A stretch of DNA of 64,000 nt from Acinetobacter pittii ANC 4050 (GCF_000399685.1 NZ_KB976987.1:2371954-2435953), one strand, 5' to 3'. Counted from the first letter of the stretch, positions 9,119 through 17,670 are shown. Numbers and translations: made by a program. The notes: generated by a model not told the origin, from the sequence alone.

Positions 9119-10339
9119 TTAAGAACGGTAATCAGCATTAATTTTGACATAGTCGTAAGATAAGTCACAGGTATATACCGTGTCTTTGGCCTGACCACGT
9201 CCTAAATCAACACGAATGGTAATTTCGGTTTGAGCCATAACGCGCGCGCCCGCTTCTTCGGTATAGTCCTCAGCTGCGCCGCCGTCTTTACAGATTTGTA
9301 CGTCGTCTAACCACACTTGAATTTTAGACACATCTAAGTCTTTAACTCCTGCATAGCCAATTGCAGCTAAAATACGTCCCCAGTTCGGGTCCGATGCAAA
9401 AAGTGCAGTTTTGACCAGTGGTGAATGCGCAATACTATAAGCAATGTCACAACATTCTTGAGTATTTGCGCCGCCTTCTACAACCACAGTAATAAACTTC
9501 GTCGCGCCTTCGCCATCACGGACAATTAACTGTGCTAAACGATTCATTACACGAGCAAGTACTTCTAACACTTTAGCGTAGCGTGCATCGCTTTCCGATG
9601 TAATTTCAGCACCACCAGCCTGACCAGTTGCCACAAAAATACAAGAGTCATTTGTTGAAGTATCGCCATCAATCGTAATACGGTTAAATGAATGCTCAAC
9701 CGTTGTCTTTAATAGTTTTTGTACTAAATCACGGCGAATAGGTGCGTCTGTTGCCACAAAGCTCAACATGGTTGCCATGTTCGGCCGAATCATTCCAGCA
9801 CCTTTACTAATACCTGTCATGGTATAAGTAATGCCATCAAGCTCAAATTGTTCAGATGCACCTTTAGGTACGGTGTCTGTCGTCATGATGCCAGATGCAG
9901 CATCATTCCAAGCCGTATCTTGCAAAGTATTTAATGCCGGCTGCAACCCAGCAAGTAAACGCTCCATTGGAAGCTGTTCACCAATCACACCCGTAGAAAA
10001 TGGAAGAACTTCAAAACTGTTTACTCCAGCAAGCTCCGCTAACTTCGCGCAAGTATCCTGAGCATTTTTCAAACCCGTAGACCCTGTTCCCGCATTGGCA
10101 TTACCCGTATTAATCACTAAATAACGAGGGTTACCTTCGGCAAGATGGGCTTTAGAGACATGAACTGGCGCTGCACAAAATGCATTTTGAGTAAATACAC
10201 CAGCAACATTTGAACCTTCTGCAAACTCAAAAATGACTAAATCTCGTCGGTTTTGGTAACGTACGTATGCTTCTGTTGAGCCAATTTTTACACCTTTTAC
10301 CACATGCATTTGTGGCATTGTTACGTCACCGACAGCCAT
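9119..10339 (-). CDS. argJ: Bifunctional glutamate N-acetyltransferase / amino-acid acetyltransferase
   Basis: ArgJ transfers the acetyl group from N-acetylornithine to glutamate in the cyclic arginine pathway. It self-cleaves at a conserved ATML motif, seen here as NMATMLSF with nucleophile Thr at about residue 190. KGASEQF before it and the C-terminal [17 protein letters not shown] are family hallmarks. I chose the ATG at 10339 (406 residues) because [12 protein letters not shown] aligns with ArgJ N-termini; an in-frame ATG at 10354 would add five residues. Neither start has a good ribosome site. Confidence 0.94.
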   Translation of the reverse strand: MAVGDVTMPQMHVVKGVKIGSTEAYVRYQNRRDLVIFEFAEGSNVAGVFTQNAFCAAPVHVSKAHLAEGNPRYLVINTGNANAGTGSTGLKNAQDTCAKLAELAGVNSFEVLPFSTGVIGEQLPMERLLAGLQPALNTLQDTAWNDAASGIMTTDTVPKGASEQFELDGITYTMTGISKGAGMIRPNMATMLSFVATDAPIRRDLVQKLLKTTVEHSFNRITIDGDTSTNDSCIFVATGQAGGAEITSESDARYAKVLEVLARVMNRLAQLIVRDGEGATKFITVVVEGGANTQECCDIAYSIAHSPLVKTALFASDPNWGRILAAIGYAGVKDLDVSKIQVWLDDVQICKDGGAAEDYTEEAGARVMAQTEITIRVDLGRGQAKDTVYTCDLSYDYVKINADYRS

Positions 10340-10471
10340 TTTTAGAACATCCAAAGTTTGTTGAATAAGATCAATATTTCAAAAAAGTGATGCAGTAAAG
10401 CACCAGCCTTATGAAATATCATAATTGACAGCTTAGTAGAAAAGTCTAAAAAAATCGAGCGCAAAAACTGC

Positions 10472-10951
10472 TCATTGTTGCTCTAGTTTTAATAAAATAT
10501 CTTTCTTATCAAGCCCGCCAGCAAAACCCACTAAAGCACCACCCACACCAATGACTCGGTGACAAGGTGCAATAATTGAAATCGGGTTTTTGCCATTTGC
10601 CGCGCCCACTGCTCTCACCGCTTTTTCATTTCCAATTTGAACAGCAATATCTTTATAACTTCTTGTTTCACCATAAGGGATGGTCAGTAAAGCAGACCAG
10701 ACCAGCTTTTGAAATGCAGTCCCTTCAAAATCTAGTGGCAATGTAAACTCACGGCGCTTACCTTCAAAATATTCTTCTAATTGTTGTTCGGTCTTTAATA
10801 AAACGGGATGTTCAAGTTGTTCGACCAGCTCGGCCAACCGAACACGTTTTGGATTTTCATTGTCCCAGAGTACTGCCACCAAAGCATTTTCATTCGCAAC
10901 TAGCTTTAATTGCCCAACAGGCGAATTGATATACTTATAAGACAGCAACAT
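10472..10951 (-). CDS. ogt: Methylated-DNA--protein-cysteine methyltransferase
   Basis: A 159-residue suicide repair protein that removes alkyl groups from O6-alkylguanine onto its own Cys. The active site PCHRVIG is present (Cys about 130), preceded by IPYGETRSYKDIA and the recognition helix AVRAVGAANGKNP. There is no Ada-type regulatory domain. It starts only about 11 bp after the Gdx exporter stop, so the two probably share a transcript led by the guanidine riboswitch. Symbol ogt is by family; it could be annotated as a generic MGMT. Confidence 0.92.
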   Translation of the reverse strand: MLLSYKYINSPVGQLKLVANENALVAVLWDNENPKRVRLAELVEQLEHPVLLKTEQQLEEYFEGKRREFTLPLDFEGTAFQKLVWSALLTIPYGETRSYKDIAVQIGNEKAVRAVGAANGKNPISIIAPCHRVIGVGGALVGFAGGLDKKDILLKLEQQ

Positions 10952-10962
10952 AGTTTATTCTC

Positions 10963-11283
10963 TTAAGACGGCGATGAAATTTTCATTAAAACCAAACCTG
11001 ACACAATCAAGACAGCGGCAATCATTCGCATAGCACCAATAGGCTCATGAAGAAAGAAAATACCGACTAAAAATGACCCAATTGCGCCAATTCCTGTCCA
11101 AACCGTATAGGCAGTACCAAGGGGTAATGTTTTCATTGAAATTGAAAGTAGAACTACACTCAAAATCATAAAAACTACGGTAATAATACTAGGGGTTAAA
11201 CGGGTAAAACCTTCGGACATTTTCATAGAATATGCCCAAATGATTTCAAATACACCTGCTAAAATTAAAATAGCCCAAGCCAT
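10963..11283 (-). CDS. gdx: SMR-family guanidinium exporter (Gdx, formerly SugE)
   Basis: A 106-residue small multidrug resistance protein with four transmembrane helices. MAWAILILAGVFEIIWAYSM places the essential Glu at residue 13, and GFTRLTPS and LPLGTAYTVWTGIGAIGSF are Gdx-type rather than EmrE-type signatures. Characterised Gdx proteins exchange guanidinium for protons. The start is taken at ATG 11283 because this gives the Glu13 numbering of the family; an upstream in-frame GTG at 11292 would add three residues. The guanidine-II riboswitch just upstream independently supports the function. Confidence 0.92.
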   Translation of the reverse strand: MAWAILILAGVFEIIWAYSMKMSEGFTRLTPSIITVVFMILSVVLLSISMKTLPLGTAYTVWTGIGAIGSFLVGIFFLHEPIGAMRMIAAVLIVSGLVLMKISSPS

Positions 11284-11302
11284 AACATTCACTAATTTTT
11301 AT

Positions 11303-11358
11303 AGTGTCAGGTCGTCCCGACATGATTACCCATTATGGGGGAGGTCGTTCCTCCTTTA
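11303..11358 (-). promoter_or_regulatory. Guanidine-II riboswitch (mini-ykkC)
   Basis: On the minus strand two short hairpins lie in tandem. Hairpin 1 is GGAGG-AACGA-CCTCC (11354-11340). Hairpin 2 is GTCGGGACGACCTGAC (11321-11306). Both loops carry the ACGA form of the ACGR motif, and the spacer is about 18 nt. This is the defining architecture of the mini-ykkC class, which binds guanidinium as a pair of loops. It ends about 20 nt before the Gdx start, where ligand binding would free translation initiation. No strong Shine-Dalgarno is visible downstream of hairpin 2. Confidence 0.88.
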
Positions 11359-11432
11359 TGTGAGGACTCAGTTTACTTTAAAATAAAAAATGAAGGCAAA
11401 CCCTATCTAAAGCTCGCCTGTCTTAGAGAATC

Positions 11433-12374
11433 TTATTCACTTTTTAACTGTAAAATTTTTCGTGCACCATTTAAGACAAACAAAACAATAATTAATCCAA
11501 TAATCAAATCAGGATAACGAGAGCCTGTTATGGCAACCAATATTCCCGCGACAATCACACCCAAGTTTACGATGACATCATTTGCAGAAAAGATATAACT
11601 CGCCTTCATATGTGCCCCACTCTCCTTATGGTCTCTCATTAAATAAAGGCAACTAATATTGGCAGCAAGCGCTAATCCGCCAATTAAAATCATGAGAATT
11701 GAAACAGGTTCACTGCCATACATAAAACGGCGCAATACATCGATTAACACAATCATGGCTAAAGCGAACTGAAACCATCCAGAAAGATGCGCAGCCTTTA
11801 ATTGTGCATCTAGATTTTTACCTACCACAAATAAAGCAATGCCATAAATTGCAGCATCGGCAAACATATCAAGCGAGTCAGCAATTAACCCTGTCGATGA
11901 AGCAATAATGCCTGCCATCAACTCAATGACAAACATGACCCCATTAATCAGCAACAACCATTGTAAAACTTGCTTTTGTGCTGCATTACTTGAAGAACTG
12001 GCTCGTACCTTTTTTGGTTTTTCAATGGGTTCATAATGTGGCTGTGTTTGTTGTAGTTCGGCCCCTAGCCCTAAACGCTGTAGACTTTGAGTAATCATTT
12101 CAGCTTGAACACTGTGATAAATCGCCAAATGTCGTGCTGGCAAGTCAAAATGAAGCTCTTGGATATCGTCAGCGTAAGAGGCCAAAGCCATCCTCACCAT
12201 TTGCTCTTCGGCTGCACAATCCATACGAGGAATATGATAATAACTTACCCATTGACTCTTTTTAGTCACAGGTTCACTAGGAGTAGAATACTCCTGAGAC
12301 GGTACGCTTGAGCACCCGCAGCTAGAACTAGTTTTACTTAAATGTATTTGATTCTGTTGTTTTTCTAAAGCCAT
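11433..12374 (-). CDS. Cation-efflux (CDF)-like membrane protein with N-terminal metal-binding region
   Basis: About 313 residues. The N-terminus has a Cys cluster (SSCGCSS) and an HMA-like domain (residues about 43-110, with PRMDCAAEEQMV). The C-terminal half has six hydrophobic segments of CDF type. TM2 carries ADSLDMFAD (Asp 166, 169, 173), but the TM5 His/Asp-x3-Asp motif reads FSAND, so one ligand is replaced by Phe. The usual cytoplasmic C-terminal domain is missing. ATG 12374 was preferred over 12428, which lacks any ribosome site. It ends the copA-copB operon, suggesting copper, but the substrate is unproven. Confidence 0.78.
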   Translation of the reverse strand: MALEKQQNQIHLSKTSSSCGCSSVPSQEYSTPSEPVTKKSQWVSYYHIPRMDCAAEEQMVRMALASYADDIQELHFDLPARHLAIYHSVQAEMITQSLQRLGLGAELQQTQPHYEPIEKPKKVRASSSSNAAQKQVLQWLLLINGVMFVIELMAGIIASSTGLIADSLDMFADAAIYGIALFVVGKNLDAQLKAAHLSGWFQFALAMIVLIDVLRRFMYGSEPVSILMILIGGLALAANISCLYLMRDHKESGAHMKASYIFSANDVIVNLGVIVAGILVAITGSRYPDLIIGLIIVLFVLNGARKILQLKSE

Positions 12375-12456
12375 CTGTGCACCATAACTGACACAAAAAA
12401 CAATGCCATTAGTATAAACCAATGGCATGTCATTAAGCTTAATTTTTGTTCGGCAA

Positions 12457-13212
12457 TTAGAACTTAAGTGTTAACCCTGCTCCATAATACCAACCATGTT
12501 CAGAGTCGGTTCCAGTTTGCCAAGCAGTTTGTTTTAAACCTTTTTCATAATCGTAACCAACATCAACAAACGGCATCACTTTTTTGTTGATTTCATAACG
12601 GGTTTGAAAACCAGCTTGTAAACGTGATAAACCTGTTTTACTTGCATAGCGAGATTCATCTTGCAAAATAACATCTGCTTTTAAATAAGGTTTACCAATT
12701 AACTTTTGTGTAAAGAGTAAGTCCCTTTCCGTTTCTAAACTTAACTTCCATAGCTGATCTTCACCTGCATAAAGATAAGCATCAGTTTCAAAAAAGTAAG
12801 GTGCCATGCCATGTAAACCTACTACACCAGCCCAGCGATCTTGCTTTTCATCTTCCCTCTGCGAACGCTCGTAGTTTACCCCAGCCTGTACATCCCAATA
12901 GTCAGCTATATTTCGACTGTAAAGTACTGAACCGCCGTAATTAGCATCTTCCGACTCGGCTTTATCAACATGGGCTTTAATGAACAATTTGTTTTCATCC
13001 GTTCCCACCCAAGTTTCTAATTCAGATGAAAAACTACCTTCTCCTTCTTCATTTTGAATCCAGCCAGTATCAATTTTTGTTGCTTGATAAACCTGTCCAC
13101 CATGTTCACGTAAATGATCATGCGTTAAGGGGTCTTGAGCAAAACTAAATATAGAGATGCCAGAGAAAACACCGCAACATATCATTTGAGAAAATAACTT
13201 AGTGATGCGCAT
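12457..13212 (-). CDS. copB: Copper resistance protein B, outer-membrane beta-barrel
   Basis: About 251 residues with a signal peptide (MRITKLFSQMICCGVFSGISIFSFA then Q). Alternating beta-strand patterns end in a terminal Phe (GAGLTLKF), as expected for an outer-membrane barrel. The segment DHLREHGGQVYQATKIDTGW is typical of CopB/PcoB. The start at 13212 has AAGGAG 6 nt upstream and overlaps the end of copA by 14 bp, so translation is likely coupled. It lacks the long Met-rich N-terminal stretch of Pseudomonas CopB. It probably works with CopA in periplasmic copper tolerance. Confidence 0.9.
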   Translation of the reverse strand: MRITKLFSQMICCGVFSGISIFSFAQDPLTHDHLREHGGQVYQATKIDTGWIQNEEGEGSFSSELETWVGTDENKLFIKAHVDKAESEDANYGGSVLYSRNIADYWDVQAGVNYERSQREDEKQDRWAGVVGLHGMAPYFFETDAYLYAGEDQLWKLSLETERDLLFTQKLIGKPYLKADVILQDESRYASKTGLSRLQAGFQTRYEINKKVMPFVDVGYDYEKGLKQTAWQTGTDSEHGWYYGAGLTLKF

Positions 13213-15136
13213 GACTAGCTCCTTTTTCATTTTCAGATTGAACAGTTGGCTGGGTCTGAGCGGGTTGTTGCTCATCGTTGACTTGAGCCACAATCAATTT
13301 ATTCATCATGCCTGCACTCATGTGATAGAGCAGATGGCAATGAATCGCCCATTCTCCTAAGGCATCGGCTGTCAGCAACGCAGTAACGGTCTTTCCTGGC
13401 GGAACAATAACGGTATGTTTATTTGGTAAGTTTTCAGCTTGCTGACCATTTTCCAATTGCATGAACATGCCATGTAAATGCATTGGATGCGCCATCATGC
13501 TGTCATTCACAAACTTCAAGCGGATACGCTCACCATATTTAACTTGCAATGGCGCAGCTTCGCTAAACTTCTTGCCATTAATAGTCCAGATATAACGCTC
13601 CATGTTGCCGCCTAAACGAATGACTAACTCTCGCTCTGGCGCACGTGTATCTGGTTGAGGACTTAAAGACTGCAAATCGCTATATTGCAGTGCTTTCATA
13701 CCCGCTGGCGTTGAAGCATTTGCCCAGCCATAAACTGGTTCATCCTTTTTAGGCTTATTCTCAGATTGAGTCGGCATCTCATGATTCATATTCATCATAG
13801 CGTGGTCATGCTCGCTAGATGACATTGCCTGCATATCATGTTTCATTTCAGGCATCGCTGACATGTCGTGCTTCATTTGCATCATAGAATAATCATGTTG
13901 GCTAGATGACATATTTTTCATGTCATGATCCATGCTCATCATTGCATGATCATGATTAGTCTGGCCCGCCTCTTTTTTCATGTCAGACATAGTCGACATG
14001 TCATGTTGCATTTTCATTTGATGGCCAGCATGTTTATCACTCGCCCCATCACCATGGCTCATGCCCATATCGTCCATAGTCAATAAAGCGCGTGGACGTG
14101 GCTCTGGCATTTGAATTGGACCAACCGCCTGAGTATTTTCATTATGCAAAGTACCGATGGCAAAACCATTACGATCAATAGACTCTGCTTCAATCTGATA
14201 ATTCGCCTGTTTAGGTTCTACAATGACATCGTAAGTTTCGGCTGTACCAATACGAAACTCATCAATTGCCACAGGCTTAACTGGCTGCCCATCTGCACTT
14301 ACAACTGTCATTTTCAAATTTGGGATTCTAACGTCAAAGAATGACATTGCCGATGCATTAATAAATCGTAATCGAACCTTCTCGCCAGCTTTAAAATTAC
14401 CTGTCCAGTTTTGCTGTGGTGTCTTACCGTTGACTAAGAAAGTATAGCCCGTCACATCAGACATATCGGTTTTTAACATCCGCATCTGATTCCACATCGA
14501 ACGATCTTGCCAAGTTGCTTTTAAGCCTTGTGCTTTAACTTGCTTCCAAACATCCGATACGGTTTCACGGCGGTTTTGATAATACTCAGCAGATTTTTTC
14601 AAATTCTTCATAATGCTATCGCTAGAAGAATGATGAAAATCTGAAAGCATCACTACATAATCACGATCAATTTTTTCATGTGCAGCTACGGGTATTTTCC
14701 CTTTTGGGTAAATCACGAGCGGGCCATATAAACCATCTTGCTCTTGGCCTTTACTATGGGCGTGATACCAATAAGTACCGTTTTGTTTCACCTTAAAGCG
14801 GTAAACAAAATCTCCGTTTGGCGCGATTCCTTTGAAATTATTAAAACCCGGCACACCATCCATTAACCCTGGCAGTAATAACCCATGCCAGTGTAAAGAC
14901 GTGTCTTGATTCTTTAATTGGTTATGAACATGAATCACTGCCTCATCTCCTTCCTCAAACTCAAGAAGTGGGGCTATAAATTTTCCATTTACGGTAATTC
15001 GTTTTAGCGGTTGACCCGTAATATTCACCTGTTGTTCATTAATATTCAGGTGATATTCCTTAATTGCGGCAAGAGTCCATGGTGAAACCAATAGACCAAA
15101 TACAGCGACGAGGCTGCTAATTGTTTTATGAGACAT
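13199..15136 (-). CDS. copA: Copper resistance multicopper oxidase CopA
   Basis: A 645-residue periplasmic multicopper oxidase that would oxidise or sequester Cu(I). All copper motifs are present: SLHWHGLL, YWYHAHSKGQ, HPMHLHGMF and HCHLLYHMSAGM. Residues about 355-455 form a Met/His/Asp-rich insert built from near-repeats (MKHDMSAM, MSSSQHDYSMM, MSSSEHDHAMM), a probable copper-loading region. The N-terminus (MSHKTISSLVAVFGLL, then WTLAA) looks like a Sec signal, without the twin-arginine motif usual in CopA/PcoA. It is followed with overlap by copB. Confidence 0.93.
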   Translation of the reverse strand: MSHKTISSLVAVFGLLVSPWTLAAIKEYHLNINEQQVNITGQPLKRITVNGKFIAPLLEFEEGDEAVIHVHNQLKNQDTSLHWHGLLLPGLMDGVPGFNNFKGIAPNGDFVYRFKVKQNGTYWYHAHSKGQEQDGLYGPLVIYPKGKIPVAAHEKIDRDYVVMLSDFHHSSSDSIMKNLKKSAEYYQNRRETVSDVWKQVKAQGLKATWQDRSMWNQMRMLKTDMSDVTGYTFLVNGKTPQQNWTGNFKAGEKVRLRFINASAMSFFDVRIPNLKMTVVSADGQPVKPVAIDEFRIGTAETYDVIVEPKQANYQIEAESIDRNGFAIGTLHNENTQAVGPIQMPEPRPRALLTMDDMGMSHGDGASDKHAGHQMKMQHDMSTMSDMKKEAGQTNHDHAMMSMDHDMKNMSSSQHDYSMMQMKHDMSAMPEMKHDMQAMSSSEHDHAMMNMNHEMPTQSENKPKKDEPVYGWANASTPAGMKALQYSDLQSLSPQPDTRAPERELVIRLGGNMERYIWTINGKKFSEAAPLQVKYGERIRLKFVNDSMMAHPMHLHGMFMQLENGQQAENLPNKHTVIVPPGKTVTALLTADALGEWAIHCHLLYHMSAGMMNKLIVAQVNDEQQPAQTQPTVQSENEKGASHAHH

Positions 15137-15177
15137 TGCTGTAATCCTTTTTAATTAAAAAAATAAGTAAGAAAGGA

Positions 15178-15573
15178 TTAAGCTTTAGGTGGGCGTAAAA
15201 TCTCTTGCCAGTATCCGGCTAAATGCTGAGCCTGATAAATACTGCTAAATTGAGAGGAAATAGGAATGAATTGTGATTCAAGATCCGGTAATGCATGCTG
15301 TAATGCCAGATTCACAATCTGACAATGAACTGGGTTACAGTCCTGACAATGCTCACCATGCGAGTGAGAAACCTGACCCATAGACTCATGGCATATGGCT
15401 TGATCACTAGCATGACTATGCATATTGTTATGCGAAATTTTTTCACTATGACACGGCATAGTAGGAAGATTATGCTGCTTCGGCGTCTGAGCAATAGACA
15501 CGCCACTCCACCCAATGACCAAAGTCATTAGGAACACAAACCAAGCATACTTGCGTAAGTGTTGTAGAGTCAT
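15178..15573 (-). CDS. Small His/Cys-rich exported protein leading the copper operon
   Basis: A 131-residue protein with a signal peptide (cut near SIAQ). The mature part is rich in His, Cys and Met (MPCHSEKISHNNMHSHAS, CHESMGQVSHSHGEHCQDCN), suggesting metal binding in the periplasm. It resembles DUF2946-type proteins found beside copper genes, though I am not sure of the family. It lies 41 bp upstream of copA on the same strand and is probably co-transcribed. No enzymatic motif is seen. Confidence 0.72.
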   Translation of the reverse strand: MTLQHLRKYAWFVFLMTLVIGWSGVSIAQTPKQHNLPTMPCHSEKISHNNMHSHASDQAICHESMGQVSHSHGEHCQDCNPVHCQIVNLALQHALPDLESQFIPISSQFSSIYQAQHLAGYWQEILRPPKA

Positions 15574-15676
15574 TAGAGTTTATTGCCTAGAACCGACGAT
15601 TAATCTTAACTCCATTAGCATAACCAAGTTTTAAAACAGATACAATTTTCATTCCTAACTGTTTGTTTTTAAGTGA

Positions 15677-16498
15677 TTAAGAAAATGGTGTTTGTTGCTG
15701 AAGCACTAAATCAATCACATGTAATGCCCCCTCTTGCTCGTTACTTACAGTTGCATAAGGAGCTACAGCTTTTAAAGCTTCTACTGCATTTTCAACTGCA
15801 AACCCATACCCCACAGCTTTAATCATCTGAATATCATTATTGTTATCACCAATCGCGACTACCTGATCAGGTTCAACCTGCCATTTTTGTAGTAATAGCT
15901 TTAAACCATGGGCTTTATGTTGGTCTGGAAGGATTAAATCAATAAAATTAAAACCACTTGAAACAGGTACTAAGACCTTATCTTTCACAAAACTTTGCTT
16001 CTGGAAATGTTCAAAAATCGTAAAGCTTTCATTCTCATCGGCAGTAAAGGTAATTTTACATACCAAGTCATCTAGTGCATAAAAGTCATCTACAACTGTC
16101 AGCTTTTCAAAATATCGAGCGACTTTGGCATAGTCCTCTGCGTTCATACTGCGATGTACATAAGCACTTTGTTTCCCACAAATGACCATTTTAGAAATAT
16201 ATGTAGAGTCAATCGCTTTTAAAATTTCAGTAAATTGTTCTTGGCTTAAATGAGCAAATGCTAACTCTTGTCCTGCATCTACAACGTGCGCACCATTTTC
16301 TGCAATAAAAGTAATTTCATGACTAATTTCTGGGAAATAGGTAATAAGCTTTGCGAGTTGGTTTCCGCTTGCGACCACAAAATGAATATTATTTCGTTTT
16401 AATTGTTCATACTGATTTAAAAAACGTGTTTTGTTGTACTGCTTCTTAGAATTAAGAAAAGTCCCATCCATATCTACCGCTAAAATTTTTATCGACAT
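15677..16498 (-). CDS. Cof-type HAD-superfamily sugar-phosphate phosphatase
   Basis: A 273-residue HAD hydrolase of type IIB. Motif I is VDMDGTFLNSKK with the nucleophile Asp, motif II is VVASGNQ, and motif IV is AIGDNNNDIQMI. The alpha/beta cap between motifs II and III identifies the Cof/YidA/SupH group, which act on sugar phosphates or flavin nucleotides. Substrate cannot be told from sequence. It is a single gene, separated from upstream rpe by a terminator and a DnaA-box array. Confidence 0.88.
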   Translation of the reverse strand: MSIKILAVDMDGTFLNSKKQYNKTRFLNQYEQLKRNNIHFVVASGNQLAKLITYFPEISHEITFIAENGAHVVDAGQELAFAHLSQEQFTEILKAIDSTYISKMVICGKQSAYVHRSMNAEDYAKVARYFEKLTVVDDFYALDDLVCKITFTADENESFTIFEHFQKQSFVKDKVLVPVSSGFNFIDLILPDQHKAHGLKLLLQKWQVEPDQVVAIGDNNNDIQMIKAVGYGFAVENAVEALKAVAPYATVSNEQEGALHVIDLVLQQQTPFS

Positions 16499-16581
16499 TA
16501 ATTATCTAAATCTCTGGCTAAAATCTTATTAAAACAAATTTAGCTTTATTTTTCATGACACTTTTACAGTTTTATACCGAA

Positions 16582-16626
16582 CTATTCACAAAAAGTTTTA
16601 CACAGAGCCATCTCGTTTTTTACACA
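16582..16626 (+). promoter_or_regulatory. Three further DnaA-box-like 9-mers
   Basis: TTTTACACA occurs at 16596-16604 and 16618-16626; both fit the relaxed consensus TTWTNCACA exactly. CTATTCACA at 16582-16590 fits 8 of 9. All are on the plus strand, as is the phased array at 16771. Confidence 0.45.
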
Positions 16627-16683
16627 GGTTATTTTTTAGTAAAGCTTAATAAAAAACCAGATAATAAAATATACAGTGCGCAT

Positions 16684-16712
16684 AAAAAAAGAACGCCAAA
16701 ACGTTCTTTTTT
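16684..16712 (-). terminator. Rho-independent terminator downstream of rpe
   Basis: AAAAAAGAACG at 16685-16695 and CGTTCTTTTTT at 16702-16712 pair around CCAAAA. The A- and T-runs make it potentially bidirectional. It sits on the 3' side of rpe and before the Cof gene. Confidence 0.82.
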
Positions 16713-16770
16713 CATCATTTTTGTCTAGAGAATAAACGGTTGATCTAATTTTGTTTATTTTACCAACATC

Positions 16771-16830
16771 TTATCCATACGGTTATCAACACAGTTATCC
16801 ATACAGTTATAAACAAAGTTATCCACAAGC
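16771..16830 (+). repeat. Five DnaA-box-like 9-mers phased at exactly 12 bp
   Basis: TTATCCATA (16771), TTATCAACA (16783), TTATCCATA (16795), TTATAAACA (16807) and TTATCCACA (16819) start exactly 12 bp apart. The last is the perfect DnaA box; the others differ at one position, or two for TTATAAACA relative to TTATCCACA. The 3-bp spacers are CGG, CAG, CAG, AAG and AGC depending on how the unit is cut. A weaker sixth unit, TTATTCTCA, starts at 16831. The array lies immediately downstream of the rpe stop. Function is inferred from box sequence only. Confidence 0.75.
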
Positions 16831-16853
16831 TTATTCTCAGATCAATATCTTTT

Positions 16854-17540
16854 TTAAGCGTCTACGCTACCTACTTTTGCAAGTTCTGCACGCATTTGAT
16901 CAATCACAACTTTATAATCTGGTTGGCCAAAAATTGCTGAACCTGCAACAAACATATCTGCCCCAGCTTCTGCAATTTCACGGATATTTGCAGGACCAAC
17001 ACCACCATCAACTTCTAAACGAATATCACGACCACTTGCATCAATGATTTTACGAGCTTCACGTAATTTTTCTAAAGTCATTGGAATGAACTTTTGTCCA
17101 CCAAAACCAGGGTTTACACTCATTAATAAAATTTGGTCAACTTTATCAAGTACATAATCAAGATAGTGCAATGGCGTTGCTGGGTTGAAAACTAAGCCTG
17201 CTTTAGCACCACCAGACTTAATCAGCTGTAATGAACGATCAATGTGGTGAGATGCTTCTGGGTGGAATGTAATAATATCTGCACCAGCTTCCAAAAAGTC
17301 TCCAATAATTCGGTCAACTGGAGATACCATTAGATGCACATCAACTGGCGCTGTAATCCCATAATTTTTTAAAGCCTTACATACACCTGCACCAAAAGTT
17401 AAATTTGGAACGTAGTGATTATCCATCACATCAAAATGTACTACATCGGCACCTGCGGCTAACACTTTGTCTACATCTTCGCCTAAACGAGCAAAATCGG
17501 CAGATAAAATAGAAGGAGCAATTAAGTAGGGCTTGGACAT
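16854..17540 (-). CDS. rpe: Ribulose-phosphate 3-epimerase
   Basis: A 228-residue TIM-barrel enzyme interconverting ribulose 5-phosphate and xylulose 5-phosphate in the pentose phosphate pathway. Motifs include [32 protein letters not shown] (metal-binding His and Asp), [18 protein letters not shown] and [12 protein letters not shown]. Length is typical. It stands alone, with the phased DnaA-box array directly after its stop. Confidence 0.97.
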   Translation of the reverse strand: MSKPYLIAPSILSADFARLGEDVDKVLAAGADVVHFDVMDNHYVPNLTFGAGVCKALKNYGITAPVDVHLMVSPVDRIIGDFLEAGADIITFHPEASHHIDRSLQLIKSGGAKAGLVFNPATPLHYLDYVLDKVDQILLMSVNPGFGGQKFIPMTLEKLREARKIIDASGRDIRLEVDGGVGPANIREIAEAGADMFVAGSAIFGQPDYKVVIDQMRAELAKVGSVDA

Positions 17541-17642
17541 AGGTGAATGACCTGGCTAAAAATTTAAGGAGAGGCTTAAAATTATAACAAAAAAGAAACT
17601 ACTTGGCCCGCGCTTCCTTGTTTAAATGACAACATTTCAAAC

Positions 17643-17670
17643 TTGAAACGTAACGTTGCAACAATAGAAT
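17643..17670 (+). promoter_or_regulatory. Putative sigma-70 promoter of the DUF2218 gene
   Basis: TTGAAA (17643-17648) and TAGAAT (17665-17670) are separated by 16 bp, about 55 bp upstream of the start at 17725. Confidence 0.5.

Larger units (their letters stand above)
16499..16853. other. 355-bp intergenic region between rpe and the Cof hydrolase
   Basis: It holds a rho-independent terminator (16684-16712), a cluster of DnaA-box-like 9-mers in two groups (16582-16626 and 16771-16827) and an AT-rich stretch between them (about 16635-16690). No protein-coding frame is credible. The promoter of the Cof gene must lie in the left part. Confidence 0.7.

Noticed and set aside
16751..17047. Plus-strand frame with a Ser-Tyr-Pro-Tyr-like tetrapeptide repeat
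   Set aside because: The repeat arises from translating the 12-bp DnaA-box array, and the rest is antisense to rpe. No ribosome site is present.
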